A stretch of DNA of 25,000 nt from Cryptomeria japonica. Taxonomy: Eukaryota > Streptophyta > Pinopsida > Cupressales > Cupressaceae. The position numbers were made by a program, and so were the translations under genes. This document shows, in pieces, positions 18,369 through 25,000 of this stretch. The stretch covers positions 7,501-32,500 of the forward strand of contig NW_026729189.1 of the NCBI RefSeq assembly GCF_030272615.1, read 5' to 3'. The notes under the pieces were generated by a model. That model was not told where the DNA came from and ran no database searches. It saw only the letters and a list, made by a program, of their open reading frames with translations. How positions within the stretch are numbered: position 1 is the stretch's first letter; each line of letters opens with the position of its first letter.

Positions 18369-18399
18369 GAATCGGACAAATAGCTTATATAGGGGAGGT
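18369..18399 (+). promoter_or_regulatory. Pol I-type spacer promoter 9
   Basis: TATATAGGGG at 18386-18395, with the same context as promoter 8. Confidence 0.72.
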
Positions 18400-18679
18400 G
18401 TATGCTTCGTTGGGTCGACTCCCCGGGTTGAGCGCACCGCGCCAACCTCAAAGACCCTACGGTATGGATGAAGTCGGAAGTTGTGTCCGATGACCGATTC
18501 GATATGTAGGCATACTCGCGAGGTCGGAATTTGGGTCCGATGACCTGCCATGTGCAGGAAGGCGAATGTTGGGACTGTGCGTCGCAAGGTGCGCACCAAG
18601 GCGCTGGTGCCGTCGTTGCAGTCGAGTTCGGAAGTTGGGGTCGATGTCCTGGTCAGAGGTGCAAACTACACAGGTGTGG

Positions 18680-18710
18680 GAATCGGACAAATAGCTTATA
18701 TAGGGGAGGT
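18680..18710 (+). promoter_or_regulatory. Pol I-type spacer promoter 10
   Basis: TATATAGGGG at 18697-18706. It is the last of the 311-bp family. Confidence 0.72.
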
Positions 18711-18780
18711 GTATGCTTCGATGGGTCGACTCCCCGGGTTGAGCGCACCGCGCCAACCTCAAAGACCCTACAGTATGGAT

Positions 18781-19110
18781 GAAGTCGGAAGTTGGGTCCG
18801 ATGACCGATTCGATACGTAGGCATATTGGCGAGGTCTGAATTTGTGTCCGATGACCTGCCATGCGCAGGAAGGCGGAATTTGGGTCCGATGACCGAGTTG
18901 ATGGCGTGCCATGCGCAGAAAGGCGGAATTTGGGTCCGATGACCGAGTTGATGTTGATGGCCCGCCATGCACAGGAAGGCGGAATTTGGGTCCGATGACC
19001 GATTTGAAGGCGTGCCATGCGCAGAAAGGCGGAGTTTGGGTCCGATGACCGAGTTGATATTGATGGCCCGCCATGCGCAGGAAGGCGGAATTTGGGTCCG
19101 ATGACCTGAC
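18781..19110. repeat. Alternating 50/56-bp tandem array
   Basis: GGCGGA(A/G)TTTGGGTCCGATG begins at 18872, 18922, 18978, 19028 and 19084, so intervals alternate 50 and 56 bp. Long units have GTTGAT(G/A)TTGATGGCCCGCC, while short units have GATGGCGTGCC or GAAGGCGTGCC. It is an amplified piece of the upstream half of the 311-bp repeat. Confidence 0.82.
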
Positions 19111-19224
19111 ATACGCATGGAGTCCGACTCGGGGGCCGATGTTCGATTCGATGACTTGCATTGTGGGTAAAGTCGGAAGTTGTGGTCTTTGACCCGATTC
19201 GATGACCAGACTTCGGCTGCTTGA

Positions 19225-19255
19225 GAATCGGACAAATAACTTATATAGGGGAGGT
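19225..19255 (+). promoter_or_regulatory. Pol I-type promoter 11
   Basis: TATATAGGGG at 19242-19251, with the GAATCGGACAAATAACT form (AATAACT rather than AATAGCT), shared only with promoters 12 and 13. GGGGAGG is matched by CCTCCCC about 20 bp downstream. Confidence 0.72.
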
Positions 19256-19279
19256 AGTGTTCTCGAGCATCCTCCCCCC

Positions 19280-19373
19280 GTGCCCGTTTATGTCGATTGA
19301 TGCTGGTGCTCGACTGGTTGGAGCGCTCGGATGCAAAAATCTTGCACCAGGATTTATCGATTGTGATGGACAC
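19280..19373 (+). other. Hairpin after promoter 11
   Basis: Arms at 19280-19309 and 19344-19373. The best paired part is GCTGGTGC with GCACCAG, plus TCGAT with ATCGA. Pairing is imperfect further out. The loop contains GAGCGCTCGGAT. Confidence 0.5.
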
Positions 19374-19665
19374 GGCAAGTCTCCTGATTGCTATGCAGGA
19401 GCTCATCGTGAATCTCTATGCGGCCTTGGTATGGACTCGACCTGCGGAATGGTTCGGCAATGGTAGTCGCTCCAACACGTCCTTGCAATGGCCACAGAGG
19501 TGATTCGACTAGAGCTCCAGTCTAGCTTTTGGGTTGCTTGGCGGACTGGTATAGCCGCGATCGAGTTCCGGCCATGAACGTTTTAGATAGCTCTTGGGCT
19601 TTCTGGGACGGAAGTCGGAAGTTTGGGCTGTTGTCCGATTTGATGACCATTCTTCGGATGTGTGA

Positions 19666-19696
19666 GAATCGGACAAATAACTTATATAGGGGACTG
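19666..19696 (+). promoter_or_regulatory. Pol I-type promoter 12
   Basis: TATATAGGGG at 19683-19692. After the Gs it reads GGGGACTG instead of GGGGAGGT, and downstream CAGCCCCC can still pair with it (one bulged base), unlike the standard CTCCCC partner. Confidence 0.68.
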
Positions 19697-19719
19697 TGTT
19701 GTCTCACGCAGCCCCCTCC

Positions 19720-19814
19720 GTGCCCCTCTATCTCGACCGATGTTGGTGCTTGAAAGGGTTGGGATCGCTCGGATTTATAAACGTGCACCACCATTTGTCG
19801 AGTGTGAGGGACGC
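19720..19814 (+). other. Hairpin after promoter 12
   Basis: Arms at about 19720-19749 and 19785-19814, with TTGGTGC paired to GCACCA and CTCGAC paired to GTCGAG. The loop contains GATCGCTCGGAT. Position and layout match the hairpins after promoters 11 and 13. Confidence 0.5.
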
Positions 19815-20155
19815 GGCAGGTCTCCTAAATGCTATACGGGCGCTCTCTGAGAATCTCTATCCGGCCTCGACACAGACTAGTCTTGCTGAATGGTTTGGCA
19901 CTGGTAGTCGATCCAACACGTCGTTGTTGTGGCCGCCTAGGCGATTCGATTCGAGCCCCCGTCTAGCTTTTGGGTTGCTTGGCGGATTTTGCCCTATCCG
20001 CAAGTGAGCTCGGTCCCTAAACGTTCGAGAAACCCGATTGCTATGCGCCGACTCTCTTTCTTGCGAGCCTCCATCTAGCTTTTGGGTCTCTACGGAACGG
20101 AAGTCGGAATCTGGGACCGTTGTTTGATTCGACGAGGCAGACTACGGTTGTGCGA

Positions 20156-20186
20156 GAATCGGACAAATAACTTATATAGGGGAGGT
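20156..20186 (+). promoter_or_regulatory. Probable 35S gene promoter (Pol I), promoter 13
   Basis: TATATAGGGG at 20173-20182, with initiation expected near 20178. It is the last of thirteen copies, and the sequence downstream is a long uninterrupted repeat array without further promoters, so it is the best candidate for the pre-rRNA gene promoter. The GAATCGGACAAATAACT upstream element is intact. Which copy is used in vivo cannot be told from sequence. Confidence 0.72.
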
Positions 20187-20209
20187 GTTGACTGGAGCAT
20201 TCTCCCCCG

Positions 20210-20299
20210 TGCCCCTCTAACTCGACCAATGCTGGCGCTCGAACGGTGGTAGCGCTCGGATTTTCGTTGACCGCCAGCATTGGTCGATTTAGAGGGGCA
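20210..20299 (+). other. Long hairpin after promoter 13
   Basis: Two 28-bp arms (20210-20237 and 20272-20299) are inverted repeats with a single mismatch, separated by 34 bp. The arm tips are GCTGGCG and CGCCAGC. If transcribed from about 20178 this would form a strong stem some 32 nt from the RNA 5' end. It is the most perfect of three related hairpins after promoters 11-13. Confidence 0.8.
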
Positions 20300-20537
20300 T
20301 GCGAGATTCCCGAATGCTATGCGAGGGCTCTAACGGAAATGTCTATTGGTTTCGGTATGGATGCAATTGCGAGTGGTTCGGCAAAGGTAGTCGTTCCGAT
20401 GCGTCCATGTCGTGGCCAAATCGATAATTCGATTTGAGCCCTCGTATAGCATTTGGGTCTCTCGATGTGATTCCGCATTCCAGTCCCTTTGGGCACTGCT
20501 TGAGCCGCATCCCAGGGGGTTCCCTTCCCAATAATCT

Positions 20538-23500
20538 GCCTCGCAACCCGATTGCTATGCGGTGAGGCTCCTCGGCCGCCTCGGAACTATCTGTGTATCA
20601 GACGCATCGCGGGATAAGGGGTTGGCAACGGTAGTCGCCCCAAGCGCGTCCGATGCTTGGACCATTCCGAGGCGGCCCTGAAGCCTCTTCCGTCTAGCCG
20701 TTGGGTCCTTCTCGCCGCATCCCTTGCCTCGCACCCCGATTGCTATGCGGTGAGGCTCCTCGGCCGCCTTGGAACTATCTGTGTATCAGACGCATCGCGG
20801 GATAAGGGGTTGTCACTGGTAGTCGCCCCAAGCGCGTCCGATGCTTGGACCATTCCGAGGCGGCCCTGAAGCCTCTTCCGTCTAGCCGTTGGGTCCTTCT
20901 CGCCGCATCCCTCGACTCGCACCCCGATTGCTATGCGGTGAGGCTCCTCGGCCGCCTTGGAACTATCTGTGTATCGGACGCGTCGCGGGATAAGGGGTTG
21001 TCACTGGTAGTCGCCCCAAGCGCGTCCGATGCTTGGACCATTCCGAGGCGGCCCTGAAGCCTCTTCCGTCTAGCCGTTGGGTCCTTCTCGCCGCATCCCT
21101 CGCCTCGCACCCCGATTGCTATGCGGTGAGGCTCCTCGGCCGCCTTGGAACTATCTGTGTATCGGACGCGTCGCGGGATAAGGGGTTGTCACTGGTAGTC
21201 GCCCCAAGCGCGTGCGATGCATGGACCATTCCCAGGCGGCCCTGAAGCCTCTTCCGTCTAGCCGTTGGGTCCTTCTCGCCGCATCCCTCGCCTCGCACCC
21301 CGATTGCTATGCGGTGAGGCTCCTCGGCCGCCTTGGAACTATCTGTGTATCGGACGCGTCGCGGGATAAGGGGTTGTCACTGGTAGTCGCCCCAAGCGCG
21401 TGCGATGCATGGACCATTCCGAGGCGGCCCTGAAGCCTCTTCCGTCTAGCCGTTGGGTCCTTCTCGCCGCATCCCTCGCCTCGCACCCCGATTGCTATGC
21501 GGTGAGGCTCCTCGGCCGCCTTGGAACTATCTGTGTATCGGACGCGTCGCGGGATAAGGGGTTGTCACTGGTAGTCGCCCCAAGCGCGTCCGATGCTTGG
21601 ACCATTCCGAGGCGGCCCTGAAGCCTCTTCCGTCTAGCCGTTGGGTCCTTCTCGCCGCATCCCTCGCCTCGCACCCCGATTGCTATGCGGTGAGGCTCCT
21701 CGGCCGCCTTGGAACTATCTGTGTATCGGACGCGTCGCGGGATAAGGGGTTGTCACTGGTAGTCGCCCCAAGCGCGTCCGATGCTTGGACCATTCCGAGG
21801 CGGCCCTGAAGCCTCTTCCGTCTAGCCGTTGGGTCCTTCTCGCCGCATCCCTCGCCTCGCACCCCGATTGCTATGCGGTGAGGCTCCTCGGCCGCCTTGG
21901 AACTATCTGTGTATCGGACGCATCGCGGGATAAGGGGTTGTCACTGGTAGTCGCCCCAAGCGCGTCCGATGCTTGGACCATTCCGAGGCGGCCCTGAAGC
22001 CTCTTCCGTCTAGCCGTTGGGTCCTTCTCGCCGCATCCCTCGCCTCGCACCCCGATTGCTATGCGGTGAGGCTCCTCGGCCGCCTTGGAACTATCTGTGT
22101 ATCGGACGCGTCGCGGGATAAGGGGTTGTCACTGGTAGTCGCCCCAAGCGCGTCCGATGCTTGGACCATTCCGAGGCGGCCCTGAAGCCTCTTCCGTCTA
22201 GCCGTTGGGTCCTTCTCGCCGCATCCCTCGCCTCGCACCCCGATTGCTATGCGGTGAGGCTCCTCGGCCGCCTTGGAACTATCTGTGTATCGGACGCGTC
22301 GCGGGATAAGGGGTTGTCACTGGTAGTCGCCCCAAGCGCGTCCGATGCTTGGACCATTCCGAGGCGGACCTGAAGCCTCTTCCGTCTAGCCGTTGGGTCC
22401 TTCTCGCCGCATCCCTCGCCTCGCACCCCGATTGCTATGCGGTGAGGCTCCTCGGCCGCCTTGGAACTATCTGTGTATCGGACGCGTCGCGGGATAAGGG
22501 GTTGTCACTGGTAGTCGCCCCAAGCGCGTCCGATGCTTGGACCATTCCGAGGCGGCCCTGAAGCCTCTTCCGTCTAGCCGTTGGGTCCTTCTCGCCGCAT
22601 CCCTCGCCTCGCACCCCGATTGCTATGCGGTGAGGCTCCTCGGCCGCCTTGGAACTATCTGTGTATCGGACGCGTCGCGGGATAAGGGGTTGTCACTGGT
22701 AGTCGCCCCAAGCGCGTCCGATGCTTGGACCATTCCGAGGCGGCCCTGAAGCCTCTTCCGTCTAGCCGTTGGGTCCTTCTTGCCGCATCCCTCGCCTCGC
22801 ACCCCGATTGCTATGCGGTGAGGCTCCTCGGCCGCCTTGGAACTATCTGTGTATCGGACGCGTCGCGGGATAAGGGGTTGTCACTGGTAGTCGCCCCAAG
22901 CGCGTCCGATGCTTGGACCATTCCGAGGCGGCCCTGAAGCCTCTTCCGTCTAGCCGTTGGGTCCTTCTCGCCGCATCCCTCGCCTCGCACCCCGATTGCT
23001 ATGCGGTGAGGCTCCTCGGCCGCCTTGGAACTATCTGTGTATCGGACGCGTCGCGGGATAAGGGGTTGTCACTGGTAGTCGCCCCAAGCGCGTCCGATGC
23101 TTGGACCATTCCGAGGCGGCCCTGAAGCCTCTTCCGTCTAGCCGTTGGGTCCTTCTCGCCGCATCCCTCGCCTCGCACCCCGATTGCTATGCGGTGAGGC
23201 TCCTCGGCCGCCTTGGAACTATCTGTGTATCGGACGCGTCGCGGGATAAGGGGTTGTCACTGGTAGTCGCCCCAAGCGCGTCCGATGCTTGGACCATTCC
23301 GAGGCGGACCTGAAGCCTCTTCCGTCTAGCCGTTGGGTCCTTCTCGCCGCATCCCTCGCCTCGCACCCCGATTGCTATGCGGTGAGGCTCCTCGGCCGCC
23401 TTGGAACTATCTGTGTATCGGACGCGTCGCGGGATAAGGGGTTGTCACTGGTAGTCGCCCCAAGCGCGTCCGATGCTTGGACCATTCCGAGGCGGCCCTG

Positions 23501-25000
23501 AAGCCTCTTCCGTCTAGCCGTTGGGGCCTTCTCGCCGCATCCCTCGCCTCGCACCCCGATTGCTATGCGGTGAGGCTCCTCGGCCGCCTTGGAACTATCT
23601 GTGTATCGGACGCGTCGCGGGATAAGGGGTTGTCACTGGTAGTCGCCCCAAGCGCGTCCGATGCTTGGACCATTCCGAGGCGGACCTGAAGCCTCTTCCC
23701 TCTAGCCGTTGGGGCTTTCTCGCCGCATCCCTCGCCTCGCACCCCGATTGCTATTCGGTGAGGCTCCTCGGCCGCCTTGGAACTATCTGTGTATCGGACG
23801 CATCGCGGGATAAGGGGTTGGCAGTGGTAGTCGCCCCAAGCGCGTCCGATGCTTGGACCATTCCGAGGCGGCCCTGCAGCCTCTTCCGTCTAGCCGTTGG
23901 GGCCATCTCGCTGCATCCCCCACCTCGCACCACGATTGCTATGCGGTGAGGCTCCTTGGCCGCCTCGGAACTATCTGTGTATCGGACGCATCGCGGGATA
24001 AGGGGTTGTCACTGGTAGTCGCCCCAAGCGCGTCCGATGCTTGGACTATTCCGAGGCGGCCCTGCAGCCTCTTCCGTCTAGCCGTTGGGGCCATCTCGCC
24101 GCATCCCCCAGCTCCTCGGCCGCCTCGGAACTATCTGTGTATCGGACGCATCGCGGGATAAGGGGTTGGCAGTGGTAGTCGCCCCAAGCGCGTTCGATGC
24201 TTGGACTATTCCGAGGCGGCCCCGCAGCCTCTTCCGTCTACCCTTTGGGGCCATCTCGCCGCATCCCTCGCCTCGCACCCCGATTGCTATGCGGTGAGGC
24301 TCCTCGGCCGCCTGGGAACTATCTTCGTATCGGATGCATCGCGGGATAAGGGGTTGTCACTGGTAGTCGCCCCAAGCGCGTCCGATGCTTGGACTATTCC
24401 GAGGCGGCCCTGTGGCCTCTTCCGTCTAGCCGTTGGGGCCATCTCGCCGCATCCCTCACCTCGCACCCCCATTGCTATGCGGTGAGGCTCCTCGGCCGCC
24501 TTGGAACTGTCTTCGTATCGGAAGCATCGCGGGATAAGGGGTTGTCACTGGTAGTCGCCCCAAGCGCGTCCGATGCTTGGACTATTCCGAGGCGGCCCTG
24601 CAGCCTCTTCCGTCTAGCCGTTGGGGCCATCTCGCCGCATCCCCCACCTCGCACCCGGATTGCTATGCGGTGAGGCTCCTCGGCCGCCTTGGAACTATCT
24701 TCGTATCGGACGCATCGCGGGATAAGGGGTTGTCACTGGTAGTCGCCCCAAGCGCGTCCGATGCTTGGACTATTCCGACGCGGCCCTGTGGCCTCTTCCG
24801 TCTAGCCGTTGGGGCCATCTCGCCGCATCCCCCACCTCGCACCCCGATTGCTATGCGGTGAGGCTCCTCGGCCGCCTTGGAACCATCTTCGTATCGGACG
24901 CATCGCGGGATGAGGGGTTGTCACTGGTAGTCGCCCCAAGCGCGTCCGATGCTTGGACCATTCCGAGGCGGCCCTGAAGCCTCTTCCGTCTAGCCGTTGG
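20538..25000 (+). repeat. 188-bp ETS tandem repeat array (about 24 units)
   Basis: The period is exactly 188 bp across most of the array. For example, the ATGCTTGGACCATTCC phrase recurs at 188-bp steps from 20653 to 23849. One unit is 28 bp short (junction near 24110). Central units are almost identical, while units after about 23690 drift (GGGGCCATCTCG, CTGCAGCC or CTGTGGCC, CTTCGTATCGG). Each unit can form a nested hairpin of about 104 nt. A 70-94 codon frame opens in each unit, but it is a by-product of the repeat, with no start context or family match. The array continues beyond the window. Confidence 0.95.

Larger units (their letters stand above)
17663..18780 (+). repeat. 311-bp promoter-bearing repeat family (four units)
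   Basis: Promoter cores are spaced exactly 311 bp (17764, 18075, 18386, 18697). Each full unit contains GAAGTCGGAAGTTGGGTCC, GATGACCTGCCATGTGCAGG, GCGAATGTTGG, a GTGCGCACCAAGGCGCTGG phrase, AGTTGGGGTCGATGTCC, the promoter, GGGTCGACTCCCC and CAACCTCAAAGACCCTACGG. It is an expanded relative of the 157-bp unit with extra upstream sequence. The first unit lacks most of that upstream part. Confidence 0.87.
19111..20537 (+). repeat. Three diverged promoter modules
   Basis: Promoter cores lie at 19242, 19683 and 20173 (441 and 490 bp apart). Each is followed by a hairpin-forming segment, then a stretch that resembles one monomer of the 188-bp ETS repeat (GATTGCTATGC or AATGCTATGC, GGTAGTCGNTCC, a CGTCC motif, a (G/C)TCTAGC or GTATAGC motif, TTGGGT). 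They appear older than the 157-bp and 311-bp families. Confidence 0.7.
20178..25000 (+). other. Probable 5' external transcribed spacer of 35S pre-rRNA (partial)
   Basis: Starts at the inferred initiation site of the last promoter and continues past the window end. No 18S sequence is reached in 4.8 kb, so this ETS is long. The identification rests on promoter position and on the common finding of subrepeats in plant 5' ETS, not on direct evidence of transcription. Confidence 0.6.

Noticed and set aside
20657-24977. A repeated 70-94 codon frame, one per 188-bp unit, looking like a tandem gene family
   Set aside because: Each frame follows the DNA period exactly, has no ribosome or promoter context of its own, and lies in a probable pre-rRNA leader with strong hairpins. 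Base changes do not spare the reading frame's codons in any special way.

Overview
This window carries no credible protein-coding gene. It reads as part of a very large nuclear ribosomal DNA intergenic spacer (IGS) from a land plant. The evidence is three complete plant-type 5S rRNA genes on the minus strand (5' ends at 1251, 7284 and 13318) and thirteen copies of a TATATAGGGG element on the plus strand, which matches the plant RNA polymerase I initiator. Tandem repeats fill almost all the rest. No 18S, 5.8S or 26S sequence is visible. The 5S sequence (GCGTTAGTGC near the 5' end, GCGCGCTTGGGC in the middle) looks more like a gymnosperm or early-diverging land plant than a flowering plant. The linked (L-type) 5S/35S arrangement fits that too, but I cannot name a species.

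Layout. (1) 1-14573: a higher-order tandem repeat of about 6.03 kb, with two full units (1-6033, 6034-12067) and a third broken off at 14573. Each unit runs: GC-rich GTGCGCAC array, AT-rich block, spacer, 5S gene, spacer, a non-repetitive AT-richer segment, and a CACCC minisatellite. The two full units continue with four GC/AT modules and a 207-bp-period array. (2) 14574-15785: degenerate CACCC minisatellite. (3) 15786-20537: promoter country. A 157-bp family holds six Pol I-type promoters, a 38/52-bp array follows, then a 311-bp family holds four promoters, then a 50/56-bp array, then three longer and more diverged promoter modules. (4) 20178-25000: the probable start of the 35S pre-rRNA (5' external transcribed spacer, ETS) after the last promoter. 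It is dominated from 20538 by about 24 copies of a 188-bp repeat running off the window.

How the parts work together (inference). Pol I would transcribe rightward from the promoter array into the 188-bp repeats and on to 18S beyond the window. Pol III would transcribe the 5S genes leftward, toward a presumed upstream 26S gene. The most notable points are three 5S genes in one spacer, a third 5S copy whose few private variants cluster in the gene and its terminator, thirteen promoters sharing an inverted repeat just after the start site, and structured hairpins downstream of the last three promoters and in every 188-bp unit.

All comparisons were made by eye. The long open frames on both strands come from stop-poor GC-rich repeats, often with periods divisible by three, and are not annotated as genes.
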